Source of the DNA: Chryseobacterium mucoviscidosis | Lineage (GTDB): Bacteria > Bacteroidota > Bacteroidia > Flavobacteriales > Weeksellaceae | Direction of reading: 5' to 3' | DNA: 64,000 bases | Assembly (NCBI RefSeq): GCF_002177115.1 | Contig: NZ_MVAG01000128.1 | Span: 310,001-374,000 of the forward strand | Shown: positions 27,095-35,838 of the stretch, in pieces | Layout: each line of letters starts with the position of its first letter | Numbering within the stretch: position 1 is the first letter of the stretch | The notes under the pieces: model-generated | Seen by the model: the letters and a program-made list of their open reading frames with translations, nothing else | What the model was told of the DNA's origin: nothing | Database searches by the model: none | Position numbers and translations under genes: made by a program

Positions 27095-27128
27095 TTAAAC
27101 TTTTATTTAACCTCAAAAGTCACAAAAG
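27095..27128 (-). repeat. Interspersed repeat B, partial copy B5 (reverse)
   Basis: Its reverse complement (ACTTTTGAGGTTAAATAAAA then GTTTAA) matches 36636-36664. Lies in the gene-free stretch 26874-27417, which otherwise holds only the -7 box at 26893 and copy B1. Confidence 0.5.
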
Positions 27129-27181
27129 ATCTACTATTTTTTTATTTAAAGCTGATCATTATAAATGAAAAAGCTCACAAT

Positions 27182-27293
27182 AGTTTTTAAAAATCTTTGA
27201 TTTTTATTCTTTTGAGCGCTTTGATTATTCTGGAAACTCGCTTTAACATTTTCTTTTGTCCCTTTTGCGGTTAATTCTGAAATTAGTTTAAAC
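27182..27293 (+). repeat. Interspersed repeat B, copy B1
   Basis: Aligns along its length with 43308-43408: TTTTTATTCTTTTGA, GCTTTGATTATT, CTTTTGCGG, TTAATTC.GAAAT and AGTTTAA are shared in order. No open reading frame. A structured or mobile origin is not proven. Confidence 0.65.
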
Positions 27294-27417
27294 AAGTTTT
27301 CATCATGATTCTTACTGTCGCTGTAAAGTTCATCTGTTTTTTCCTGATATAAAAAATTTTGGACAACCGTTTCAACGTCTAACAGAATATGAGAAAGGCT
27401 CTAAAAAAAACCGTTAT

Positions 27418-28830
27418 TTAATATCCCGGATTCTGCTGCATAGCAGAATTAACACTTATTGTTGCCTGAGGAATAGGAGCTACAAATTTATTATTGGGAT
27501 AGGCAGGATTACAGTTTAAGGATATACAGCCATCATTTCTCACAATATTTTTATGATTTCTCATCAGATCAAAGAAATACTGATTCTCAAAAATAAATTC
27601 TTTTCTTTTTTCTTCGAGAATGGCATCGAGAGAGATATTGGTAAGACTTGTGAGTCCTGCCCTGTTTCTAATGGTATTGATATCATTAAGTGCCTGTATA
27701 TTATTTCCTGCATGAAATGCTGCTTCTGCCCGAATAAAATAAGCCAGCGTGAGACGATAGATTAAACTACCGGTTTTTATTTTATATTTTCTTGTAAAGT
27801 GGTAAGGAAGAGATACCGATACTCCCGAAATCTTTGTTGCAAGATTTTTGGTTTCAAAAAGAGTTTTTCTTTTATCTGAAGAAGAAAATAGGTTGTAAAC
27901 ATCATGAGAAGCTACATAGCTGGATTTGCTTCCGGAACTTATAAAGTTATAGAGCTGTGAAGCAGGAAAATCATTATTACTGTCATTGGCAAGTTCAAAG
28001 ATAGATTCCGAGACAGCCCAATTATCCGCCATTTCGTTGCCTGGAGTAAGAGTGTATGAAGAATTTGTAATCAAATCATTACTGTAATTAATGGCTTTTT
28101 GCCAGTCTCCTTTCCAAAGGGCAATTTCTGAAGCTAACAGTTTAACCGCATTTGCGGTGAGAAAGTTTTTCTTTAATCCTGCCGGAATTGCTTTTTCGGA
28201 CTGAAAAAGTGATAGAGCCTGCTCAACGTCATTTTCCAACAGAACAAATGTTTCTGCTGCGGTTTTTCTGGACGGATAGTCTACTCCCACTTTCAGCGGT
28301 TTTAAGTTATAAACGATTCCGAGGTGAGAGGCATCTGCTGTGTAGCTGTAATTCTGAGCGTAATATTTATACAACTGAAAATGCGCAAAAGCTCTCATTC
28401 CCAATGCTTCCGCTTTTATTTCGCTTATTTCAGAAAGGGTTGCATCTGTTAAATTGTCTGCATACTGCAGAATAAGATTCACATTATTAATAAGCTGATA
28501 CATATTGCTGTAGAAATAGGCTAGATCACTTTCTGTCTTCTGATCATCAAACTGATATATATTGGAAACTTGGGAATCTATTGAAATATTCCCGGATGTA
28601 GCCGGAGAAAATTTGAAATTACCAGACAACAGGTCTCCGTAAGTAATAGCCGGTTCCAGAAAATAGGTGGATCTTAGCTGATAATAGGCTCCGTTTAAAG
28701 ATTCGAGCATTCCGGTTTTTGTTCCGAGCTGCTCATTGATAGAAACACTCTCAACCGGTTCGTTATAAAGAAAATCTCTGCATGACGATAAACTGATTAA
28801 GAATATAATGGTAAAAATTGTTTTTTTCAT
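27418..28830 (-). CDS. SusD/RagB family outer-membrane lipoprotein
   Basis: A 470-residue surface lipoprotein. Seen: lipobox cysteine in ISLSSC; the SusD core with IKAEALGMRAFAHFQLYKYY (the helix preceded by NNVNLIL); the C-terminal IRNRAGL; EEKRKEFIFENQYFFDLMR; and a terminal PIPQATISVN plus NPGY. It forms the lid of the SusC channel encoded 11 bases upstream and binds the transported ligand. Length is a little short for the family (often 500-600), which suits a small ligand. No glycoside hydrolase or protease is linked that would name a substrate; the nearest downstream gene is a di-heme peroxidase. Confidence 0.92.
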   Translation of the reverse strand: MKKTIFTIIFLISLSSCRDFLYNEPVESVSINEQLGTKTGMLESLNGAYYQLRSTYFLEPAITYGDLLSGNFKFSPATSGNISIDSQVSNIYQFDDQKTESDLAYFYSNMYQLINNVNLILQYADNLTDATLSEISEIKAEALGMRAFAHFQLYKYYAQNYSYTADASHLGIVYNLKPLKVGVDYPSRKTAAETFVLLENDVEQALSLFQSEKAIPAGLKKNFLTANAVKLLASEIALWKGDWQKAINYSNDLITNSSYTLTPGNEMADNWAVSESIFELANDSNNDFPASQLYNFISSGSKSSYVASHDVYNLFSSSDKRKTLFETKNLATKISGVSVSLPYHFTRKYKIKTGSLIYRLTLAYFIRAEAAFHAGNNIQALNDINTIRNRAGLTSLTNISLDAILEEKRKEFIFENQYFFDLMRNHKNIVRNDGCISLNCNPAYPNNKFVAPIPQATISVNSAMQQNPGY

Positions 28831-28841
28831 AATGCTGATAA

Positions 28842-31625
28842 TTAAAAATTAACTTTGAATCCAAAGCTGAATGTTTTCATTTCCGGATATAAATATCTGA
28901 ACTCTCTGATGCCATTTCTTCCTTCCGGCGATTTTTGTCTGTACCAGTACAGCACATTGGTACAGTCCATAAATATACTTGCAGATTTTATAAAACTTTT
29001 TTTAATGACATTAACAGGAAGCTGATAATTAAGGCTGATGTTCTGAAGTTTCACAAAGGTATTATCATAAACATATTTGCTGCTGTTGGCAATAGTTGCC
29101 TTGCTTGTAGGTTTATGATTCAGGGCATTATCTCCGGGATTTTTCCAATAATCAAGTGCATTTACACTCATGTTCCTGTTGAAAAGAATACTGTATTTAT
29201 CTATCAGTTCACCCTGTACCAAAACATCTCCTCCTATTTCAAAATTAACGAGAAAAGACAGCGTGAATCTTTTATAGCTTAAAGAATTACTGAAACCGCC
29301 GATAAAATCCGGTTGAGAATTTCCAATGATTGTATAAGTAGAAGAATCCGGCGTGAACTGATTGGCATCTTTCACTTCTCCGTTTACCAAAAACATATCC
29401 TGTCCGTTTGCCGGATTTATTCCGAGCCACTGATATCCCCAGATTGCCGATGTTGACGCTCCGATTTTTTGGGCTCTGGCTAGTGATGCACTGGAAAAGC
29501 TATCTTCCAAACCCAGCATATCCGTAACTTTATTTTCAACCTTTGAAATATTGAATGAAGTATTCCATCTGAAATTTTTGTTGGAGATCCAGTTTCCGCG
29601 CATAGAAATTTCAAACCCTTTGTTGTACATTGCCGCACCGTTAATTTCTGCTGAAGAATATCCTGTCTCCAGCGGAACTTCTCTTGAAACAATAATATCT
29701 GAAAGATTATTCCGGAAAACCTCAACGGTAAAATCTACCTTTTTGAAAAAACTGAAGTCCAGACCCATATTCCATTTTTCATTTTTTTCCCACGAAAGAA
29801 GCCTGTTGGGAGGCGATGAAGATTCAGGATATGCATAATCGTAATCGTAAATAAATCCGTTTTGAGAAACTGTATAAAGCCCTGAAGAGCGGTAACTTCC
29901 TATTCTCGAATTTCCTGTGATTCCCCAAGATGCACGCAGCCTCAGGAAGCTGATGATATTATTGGACTTAAGAAAATTTTCATTCGATAAAACCCATGAG
30001 GTTCCTATTGCACCATTGGTAGAGGCATTGGTATCCGGACCAAAAGTGGAGCTTTCATCCCTTCTGATACTGGCAGAAAGAAAGTATTTTTTATCATAAT
30101 CATAGTTAAGCTGTCCGAAAGTACTTCTCCCCGTATTTTGGCGCGTTAGCGAACTATAGGTGTATGTCTTTCCGATCATAGGTTCCTGATAAGTGGAGTA
30201 ATCGGAAAAATTGCTTCCTATATGAGCTGTTTTAGAGTCTTTATTCTTTCTAAGTTCAAAACCTGCAATACCGTCAATATGATTTTTTCCTGCGAAGTTT
30301 TTCTCATAAGAAATGTGGGCACTCCAGTTCCAGTTAAAAGCATCTGAAATATACAAACGGCTTCTCCCATAATTATTATTTGAAATTCCGCTTTGGTTAA
30401 GTCCTGATTTCCAGTCGACATTATTTTTTTTGGATATATCCACTCCGAATAGACTGCTTATTTTTAGCCCTTTTGCCAAATCGTAACTGACATTAAGACT
30501 GGAAAGCAGAGAATTATTATCAACATTCAGGATATTCTGATTGGCTGCAGCCAGAGGATTGGGAACTCCGTTATTTCCGGAAAGTGCATAGTCTCCGTTT
30601 GTCTGATATATCGCTCTGTCCGGAGCCAGTATAAAATTAAAATATGTATTGGGCTGCTGTTTAAAAAAATTGTTATAGGCAGCGTAAAGATTTATCTTCA
30701 GCTTTTTGTAGTTAAATCCCAAAGAAACGTCAATTCCTTTTTTTTCCAGCGAATTGAGAATTTTAGACTCATTGTTTTTTGAATAATCCAGCCCTACCCG
30801 ATAATTAAAATATTTTCCTCCTCCGCTGGCCGTAAAATTGGTTCGGAAAAAATCTCCGTTTCCATTCATTACCTCGAACCAGTCTACATCTGTTCCGTTC
30901 CAGACATAGCTGCCTGTTCCGTTGGCACTGTTATTTTTATTGTAATCGCTGAACACCTGGGCGTACTGCTGCCCGTTGAGATATTTAATTTTATTGATGC
31001 TTTGGGAAACTCCGTATTGCGTACTAAATGTATAGGAAGGCTTTCCTTTCTTTCCCTTCTTGGTCGTAATGAGAATCACCCCATTAGCAGACTCTGCTCC
31101 ATACAAAGCTACTGCAGCTGCATCTTTCAGGATATTGATGCTTTCAATATTATCTGAATTAAATCTTGCCAAAGGATTGATATTCATTTCAGCAATAGAT
31201 CCTCCGTTAAAATACGAAGCATCAAACGCCATATCTTCTCTGATGATAATTCCGTCAACAATAATCAGCGGCTGTGTTGATGTACCGGTTAATCCGTTCA
31301 ATGAAATGATACTTCCCAAACCACGGATATTGATGTTTACGGCTTTCCCCAATTCCGTATTATTAACAATCTGAACCCCGGGCGTAAGTCCCATAATCAT
31401 TTTATCAATGCTTTCAAAAGGCTGAGTTGTTACAATATCTTTTTCGGTTAAACTCACGATAGATCCCACTACCTCTTCCTTTAACTTCTTTGTTCCGTAA
31501 GAGGATGTTACAATTACTTCTGTAATCATCTGGGTTTTTACCGAATCGTTATCAGCCTTAAGATCCTGAGCTTTTAAAGACGTCAGTCCACATATCAGTA
31601 TAGCGCTTGCAATTTTTCTTTTCAT
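28842..31625 (-). CDS. SusC/RagA family TonB-dependent receptor
   Basis: A 927-residue outer-membrane channel. Seen: signal peptide MKRKIASAILICGLTSLKAQ; TonB-box region followed by the SusC-type plug (VNINIRGLGSIISLNG; PLIIVDGIII; IESINILKDAAAVALYG; ANGVILITTKKGKKGKP); then a long beta-barrel ending in an aromatic FSFGFKVNF strand. The N-terminal carboxypeptidase-like domain common in SusC proteins is missing, so the mature protein goes almost directly into the plug. With SusD (11 bases downstream) it imports a bound ligand using TonB energy. The frame runs back to 31676, but the ATG at 31625 gives the signal peptide. Confidence 0.93.
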   Translation of the reverse strand: MKRKIASAILICGLTSLKAQDLKADNDSVKTQMITEVIVTSSYGTKKLKEEVVGSIVSLTEKDIVTTQPFESIDKMIMGLTPGVQIVNNTELGKAVNINIRGLGSIISLNGLTGTSTQPLIIVDGIIIREDMAFDASYFNGGSIAEMNINPLARFNSDNIESINILKDAAAVALYGAESANGVILITTKKGKKGKPSYTFSTQYGVSQSINKIKYLNGQQYAQVFSDYNKNNSANGTGSYVWNGTDVDWFEVMNGNGDFFRTNFTASGGGKYFNYRVGLDYSKNNESKILNSLEKKGIDVSLGFNYKKLKINLYAAYNNFFKQQPNTYFNFILAPDRAIYQTNGDYALSGNNGVPNPLAAANQNILNVDNNSLLSSLNVSYDLAKGLKISSLFGVDISKKNNVDWKSGLNQSGISNNNYGRSRLYISDAFNWNWSAHISYEKNFAGKNHIDGIAGFELRKNKDSKTAHIGSNFSDYSTYQEPMIGKTYTYSSLTRQNTGRSTFGQLNYDYDKKYFLSASIRRDESSTFGPDTNASTNGAIGTSWVLSNENFLKSNNIISFLRLRASWGITGNSRIGSYRSSGLYTVSQNGFIYDYDYAYPESSSPPNRLLSWEKNEKWNMGLDFSFFKKVDFTVEVFRNNLSDIIVSREVPLETGYSSAEINGAAMYNKGFEISMRGNWISNKNFRWNTSFNISKVENKVTDMLGLEDSFSSASLARAQKIGASTSAIWGYQWLGINPANGQDMFLVNGEVKDANQFTPDSSTYTIIGNSQPDFIGGFSNSLSYKRFTLSFLVNFEIGGDVLVQGELIDKYSILFNRNMSVNALDYWKNPGDNALNHKPTSKATIANSSKYVYDNTFVKLQNISLNYQLPVNVIKKSFIKSASIFMDCTNVLYWYRQKSPEGRNGIREFRYLYPEMKTFSFGFKVNF

Positions 31626-31892
31626 TTGGGAGCCAAAGTGTAAACTAAATTTATTTAGAATTAATAAAATTAACACGCAAAAATAATTATTATTCTGTGA
31701 AAAGTTTTACACTTTACAATAAAAGAACATGAAAATTATCATGTTTCATCTTAAGTCTCTTTATTTCAGAGCAGAATTATCTTGGTTGAATGTACAAAAA
31801 CTATGATTTAATTTTTAAATCTGAATACGCTAAAATCAAATTACTTGATAAAAGTGATGAGGCTATATTTTTAATTTTCTGATTTTTTAAAT

Positions 31893-31920
31893 CAAAAAAA
31901 GGGCTGGAAAAATCCAACCC
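31893..31920 (-). terminator. Terminator of the VIT1/CCC1 gene
   Basis: GGGCTGG / CCAACCC stem with one mismatch, followed on the minus strand by seven T, 18 bases after the stop. The 31677-31892 gap otherwise shows no gene. Confidence 0.7.
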
Positions 31921-31937
31921 TCATCTTTTTTTTTCTT

Positions 31938-32633
31938 TTAAGCTACCGTAACCCCGAAAAGATGCCCTATTAAAGCCGTAATTCCCATCGCAACCGTTCC
32001 CCAGAAACAAATTCTGAGAACGGCGATTCCTATTTTTGAGCCTCCTGTTCTTGCTGAAATAGCGCCCAGAATCATCAGAAATATAATAGAAAAGCCATAT
32101 TGAAAATACACCATTTCCTTTAAGGGAGCCACCAGTGAAACGATAAACGGCAGTAACGCTCCCAAAGCAAAAGAACCGAATGACGCCAAAGCTGCCTGTA
32201 ATGGTTTTGCCTGTGTAATTTCATTAATTCCCAGTTCGTCATGAGCGTGAGCTGCCAAAGCATCGTGTTCCGTAAGTTCTGTAGCTACTTTCAAAGCTAT
32301 TTCTTTGCTTACGCCTCTTTTTTCATAAATTTTAGCCAGTTCCAGAAGTTCAACTTCGGGCATTTCTTCAAGTTCACGTTTTTCGCGAAGGAGATCTGCT
32401 TTTTCGGTATCTTCCTGCGAACTTACCGATACATATTCGCCTGCAGCCATAGACATGGCTCCTGCAATCATTCCGGCAAGTGCGGCAAGGACAATCGTAT
32501 TTCTGTCCGGTGAAGCAGCGGCAACACCAATAACGATACTTGTGGTTGATAACAATCCGTCATTCGCACCCAAAACCGCTGCACGAAGCCAGCCTACTCT
32601 GTTTACATAATGTTTTTCCAACTGATGATGCAT
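31938..32633 (-). CDS. VIT1/CCC1 family iron/manganese transporter
   Basis: A 231-residue inner-membrane protein. Seen: five likely spans; the family opener RVGWLRAAVLGANDGLLSTTSIVIGVAAA; MIAGAMSMAAGEYVSVSSQ with the conserved Met/Glu metal-path residues; and a cytosolic acidic helical hairpin between spans 2 and 3 (EDTEKADLLREKRELEE; EHDALAAHAHDELGI). VIT1/CCC1 proteins move Fe2+ or Mn2+ out of the cytosol by proton exchange. Stands alone with its own terminator; the next gene upstream belongs to another operon. Possibly part of metal homeostasis with the efflux genes further right. Confidence 0.9.
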   Translation of the reverse strand: MHHQLEKHYVNRVGWLRAAVLGANDGLLSTTSIVIGVAAASPDRNTIVLAALAGMIAGAMSMAAGEYVSVSSQEDTEKADLLREKRELEEMPEVELLELAKIYEKRGVSKEIALKVATELTEHDALAAHAHDELGINEITQAKPLQAALASFGSFALGALLPFIVSLVAPLKEMVYFQYGFSIIFLMILGAISARTGGSKIGIAVLRICFWGTVAMGITALIGHLFGVTVA

Positions 32634-32652
32634 ATGCTTTAGTTTTTAAGTT

Positions 32653-32687
32653 AAAAAAAATGACTTGCTAAATGTGTTAACAAGTCA
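32653..32687 (-). terminator. Terminator of the ApbE/DUF3570 operon
   Basis: TGACTTG / CAAGTCA stem (32661-32667 with 32681-32687); the minus strand then reads eight T. Confidence 0.75.
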
Positions 32688-32703
32688 AAATTAAACTGAT
32701 TTT

Positions 32704-33894
32704 TTATTTAAACCTTAAATTTAACGAAATAATATCAGACTTCATTCCGATGGATTTTGTGTAATGTCCGTATCGTATTTCCAGCATATTCAGTCTTTCT
32801 ACGCCGAATAAACCGTTCTTCGGACTGATTCTGATTCCTGCCCCATAAAAATGGCTGTCGAATTTGGACAGATCGTAATTACTGGTGTAGAAATCGTCAA
32901 AAGCGGTATGCTGCTGATAAGGCGCAAAATATTTAGCTGCAGTCTGCGAATAGTAACGATAGAAAGGACTTACCGAAACAAACGGAGAAATCTTTACAGG
33001 CGTTTCCAGACTGAAAGTATTGGATTTCAAGCCCCAATCGTCGGTATAATAACGGTAATACGCTCTCAGAATCACTTTGTCTCCCAAGAAATAATTGGCT
33101 CTTACTCCCAAAGGAATTTTAAATCTTTTATCCGGCAAAGCTTCCTGATGAACCGATTTATCATTAAAGTAAACCCTGTGGAAAGGTAAACTTAAATATC
33201 CGGTCTGCTGAACTCCATCTGCCAGAAATTCAACCTGAAAATTCTGATTGATGATCTGTGAGTACGCTAAAGATAAAGCAAAGGTATTTCTTCCGCTGGT
33301 TCCGTAGTTTTCGTGTTCGCCGCCTGTGCTTCCGTTGGTTCTCAATTCAATCGGAGCAATGAGTTTTACCTGATCGAGATAGGTCTGAAATTTCGCCGTG
33401 AACTCTCCCATTCTGTCCGCTGTTTTTTGCGAAAACCCGATGTTTGCACCGTAAGATGCATAATCGAATTCGAAAGAGGTAGAAACTCCCGCCATTAAAG
33501 TCGTTCCTTTTTCGGTATTTTCGCGGCTCCAGCTTAATGCAGGATAAATTCTGTTGTCTGCATGCGAAGCCGATGAATTCGCTTTCAGATCAATCATATC
33601 CGAAGATGCGGAAGTATAATGATCGATCCCGACACTTACATTGAATTTATTTTTACGGTCTTTTTTATCGTATTTTACCATCGTTACATCAATCGTGTTG
33701 GAAACATCGGTCAGTTTTTCTGAGCCGATTCCTCCTGTAACGGCAGAATTGTTTCCGTCCTGTTTGTAGTAACTTGAAACTAAATTAGCTTCATCAAAAG
33801 TCAGCTTTTTGGGCTGTTCGTTATTTGTGTTTTCCTGTGCTTTTGCATTAAAAATTCCGAAAAGAGCAACAACACTTATGATTATTTTTTTCAT
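32704..33894 (-). CDS. DUF3570 outer-membrane beta-barrel protein
   Basis: A 396-residue exported protein with signal peptide (MKKIIISVVALFGIFNAKAQ) and long runs of alternating aromatic/polar residues (VILRAYYRYYTDDWGLKS; ISPFVSVSPFYRYYS), ending in a phenylalanine-containing terminal strand (IISLNLRFK). This is the pattern of an outer-membrane barrel and fits the DUF3570 family. It is the last gene of an operon with thioredoxin-like, ApbE and DUF4266 genes. DUF3570 and DUF4266 commonly occur as a pair. No function is established to my knowledge; a porin or assembly partner for the small lipoprotein is possible. Confidence 0.82.
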   Translation of the reverse strand: MKKIIISVVALFGIFNAKAQENTNNEQPKKLTFDEANLVSSYYKQDGNNSAVTGGIGSEKLTDVSNTIDVTMVKYDKKDRKNKFNVSVGIDHYTSASSDMIDLKANSSASHADNRIYPALSWSRENTEKGTTLMAGVSTSFEFDYASYGANIGFSQKTADRMGEFTAKFQTYLDQVKLIAPIELRTNGSTGGEHENYGTSGRNTFALSLAYSQIINQNFQVEFLADGVQQTGYLSLPFHRVYFNDKSVHQEALPDKRFKIPLGVRANYFLGDKVILRAYYRYYTDDWGLKSNTFSLETPVKISPFVSVSPFYRYYSQTAAKYFAPYQQHTAFDDFYTSNYDLSKFDSHFYGAGIRISPKNGLFGVERLNMLEIRYGHYTKSIGMKSDIISLNLRFK

Positions 33895-33929
33895 TGTAGA
33901 TCACATTAAATTTTTACCATTCTCTTTTC

Positions 33930-34286
33930 TTAATTGCATCCGCAACCACCGCCCACTTTTCCGGCATTGGCTCCTGAAGAACCTTCTCTGTAAGACTGAA
34001 AGCTCAGTTCGGTCTTTTCGATTGTTCGGTTTCCGAGCACCATTTCGGCATCGTTGAGTTTATTTTTTTCGTATTCTTTTACGGTGGTACAGGAATTCAA
34101 AAACGGAATTGTCAATATCGAAAGAACTGCAATTGTTCTGTAATTTAAAGCGTTGAATCTTCGCAGCCCGGCTTGAACGGAGCTCTTTTTGTGAGGAACG
34201 AGCAAAAAAGCGGGAGTGGAAAACGGTGAAAGCTGCCCAAATAAATATCCGAAAAGCTTCTGACTGTTTTTTATAAGGTCTGTCAT
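33930..34286 (-). CDS. DUF4266 small Cys/Gly-tailed lipoprotein, 5' end altered by a repeat
   Basis: The recognisable protein is the last about 75 residues: a hydrophobic stretch, lipobox cysteine in PFLNSC, then CTTVKEYEKNKLNDAEMVLG and a tail ending GGGCGCN, as in DUF4266. Only one in-frame ATG precedes it, at 34286. From there about 40 residues are encoded by repeat element A3 (34163-34246) and look unlike any lipoprotein leader. An in-frame CTG at 34166, at the repeat edge, would give RRFNALNYRTIAVLSILTIP and a normal signal peptide. The native ATG may have been lost on insertion. The tail also contains SSGAN, which resembles the Ser/Thr-Gly-Ala core of ApbE target motifs (inference). Confidence 0.72.
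   Translation of the reverse strand: MTDLIKNSQKLFGYLFGQLSPFSTPAFLLVPHKKSSVQAGLRRFNALNYRTIAVLSILTIPFLNSCTTVKEYEKNKLNDAEMVLGNRTIEKTELSFQSYREGSSGANAGKVGGGCGCN
34163..34246. repeat. Hairpin interspersed element, copy A3
   Basis: From GCAGCCCGGCTTGAACGGAG to AGCTGCCCAAATAAA, with a core CTTTTTG...CAAAAAAG hairpin. Both ends and the AGCGGGAGTGGA segment match copy A4 at 42474-42578. It lies in the 5' part of the DUF4266 reading frame. Confidence 0.75.
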
Positions 34287-34383
34287 TTGTATTGATCTGT
34301 TTTTAAAGTTGATTTAATTGCCTTACTCTGAATCAGATACTGTGTGTTTATTTAACTCAATTTTGTTCTGATAACAAAGCATT

Positions 34384-35310
34384 TTATTTTAAATTAATGT
34401 TTTGAGATGAATAAATTCTGTCCTCATCGTCGATAATGATGCACTCCAGATGATTGATCTGGTTGATCATACCGAGCACGGCATCGATTCCCATAATACT
34501 GACGGGAGTCGCCATTGCGTCGGCAATTTCTGCGTTGGGACAAAATACGGTAACACTTTTTACGCCCGAGACCGGCATTCCTGTTTTCGGATTGATGGTA
34601 TGAGAATATTTTTTACCATTGATGACCACGAATTTCTCGTAATTTCCTGAAGTTGCGACCGCCATATCCGTAATATTCATATAAGAAAAAGGCTGTTTTG
34701 CATTGTCGGGATCGGCGATTCCTATAGTCCAGGGTTTTCCGTCCGCCTGATTTCCCCAAGTCGTTAAATCGCCCGAAGCATTTACAATTCCGGAGTGTAC
34801 ATTTCTTTCCTGAAGAATTCTTTTCGCCATTTCTGCGGCATATCCTTTCCCGATTCCTCCAAAACCGATGCGCATTCCTTTTTCTTTGAGGAAAACGGTC
34901 TGATTGTCACCATCGAGAATAATATTCTGATAATTAACGAGTTTCAGATGATCTTTTATTTTTTCAGGATTGGGAAGTTCTTTCATTTCACGGTCGAAAT
35001 TCCAGAAACTTTTATCGATTCCGCCGTAAGAAATATCGAAGTAACCGTCTGTAATTCTGCTGATTCGTAAGCTTCTTTCAATGAGGTCAAAAATCTCACG
35101 GTCTACTTTCACGGGTTTTAATCCCGCATTTTGATTAATGAGATTAGTCTGACTGTCATCGCTGAAGGTTGTCAGCAGTTTTTCTATCCTTCTGATTTCG
35201 GCAATGGCTGCATCAATGTGATCTTGTGCAAGTTTTTCATTATTACTTACAACGGTAATTTCAAAAGCGTTCCCCATCAGTTTCTGAGGTCTTTTAAATT
35301 CTCTGACCAT
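34384..35310 (-). CDS. apbE: ApbE-like FAD:protein FMN transferase
   Basis: A 308-residue member of the ApbE family, which attaches FMN from FAD to Thr or Ser in extracytosolic proteins, with Mg2+. Seen: QKLMGNAFEITVVS; the central GFGGIGKGYAAEMAKRIL; VNASGDLTTWGNQADG; SHTINPKTGMPVSG; and the C-terminal NAEIADAMATPVSIMG with the metal-binding Asp/Ala/Thr region. The conserved core is present. Odd: there is no signal peptide at the ATG (35310) or at the TTG 9 bases upstream, although most ApbE proteins act in the periplasm. It follows the thioredoxin-like gene by 9 bases. Confidence 0.88.
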   Translation of the reverse strand: MVREFKRPQKLMGNAFEITVVSNNEKLAQDHIDAAIAEIRRIEKLLTTFSDDSQTNLINQNAGLKPVKVDREIFDLIERSLRISRITDGYFDISYGGIDKSFWNFDREMKELPNPEKIKDHLKLVNYQNIILDGDNQTVFLKEKGMRIGFGGIGKGYAAEMAKRILQERNVHSGIVNASGDLTTWGNQADGKPWTIGIADPDNAKQPFSYMNITDMAVATSGNYEKFVVINGKKYSHTINPKTGMPVSGVKSVTVFCPNAEIADAMATPVSIMGIDAVLGMINQINHLECIIIDDEDRIYSSQNINLK

Positions 35311-35319
35311 ACTTTTCAA

Positions 35320-35763
35320 TTATTTTTGATGTTCCTTAATTTCTCTGATTTCTTTACTGAAAGCCAGTGCATTTTCAGAAGGCAGTCCTTCCCAGCTTTT
35401 CAGAATTTTTCCTTCTGAATTTAATAAAAGCGTGTACGGAAACAAGCCTTTTTTATTGTAAACATCGGCAAGAGAAGCGTTTTCTTTTTTAAGATCGGCA
35501 GAAAGCTGATTTTTCTTATTTCTCGGGAAATCTGCATTGATGTACACGATCACTTTATCGGATTCCAGTTTTTTGAAATCTTCTGTTTCAATGATGTTTT
35601 TATGAAGCTTGATGCACGGAATACACCAGTCTGAACCGGAAAAATTAAGCAGAATAAGTTCTTTGTTTTCTGCAGCGGTTTTTTTTGCGATTTCCAGTCT
35701 GTTTTGTGCGTGGAAACCAAAGGAAAATACAACCATAAGTATGGCTGAAACTATTGTTTTCAT
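35320..35763 (-). CDS. Exported thioredoxin-like protein
   Basis: A 147-residue protein with signal peptide (to GFHAQ) and a thioredoxin fold. The active site is SGSDWCIPCIKLHKN, and the cis-proline position is in LFPYTLLLN. The Trp-Cys-x-x-Cys arrangement indicates a periplasmic thiol reductase or disulfide exchanger. It is the first gene of the set with ApbE, DUF4266 (whose tail has two cysteines) and DUF3570, so it may keep the lipoprotein cysteines reduced. That link is inference. Confidence 0.85.
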   Translation of the reverse strand: MKTIVSAILMVVFSFGFHAQNRLEIAKKTAAENKELILLNFSGSDWCIPCIKLHKNIIETEDFKKLESDKVIVYINADFPRNKKNQLSADLKKENASLADVYNKKGLFPYTLLLNSEGKILKSWEGLPSENALAFSKEIREIKEHQK

Positions 35764-35806
35764 TACTGTAAAATGTTATAATGATTTTTTAGAATAAATG
35801 ATGTGT

Positions 35807-35827
35807 TCTGATTATGATATAATCAGA
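35807..35827. promoter_or_regulatory. Perfect 9-bp inverted repeat upstream of the thioredoxin/ApbE operon
   Basis: TCTGATTAT, GAT, ATAATCAGA (35807-35815 with 35819-35827), 44 bases before the thioredoxin-like start. No T-run follows on either strand, so an operator is at least as likely as a terminator. Confidence 0.45.
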
Positions 35828-35838
35828 TTGTAAATGGA

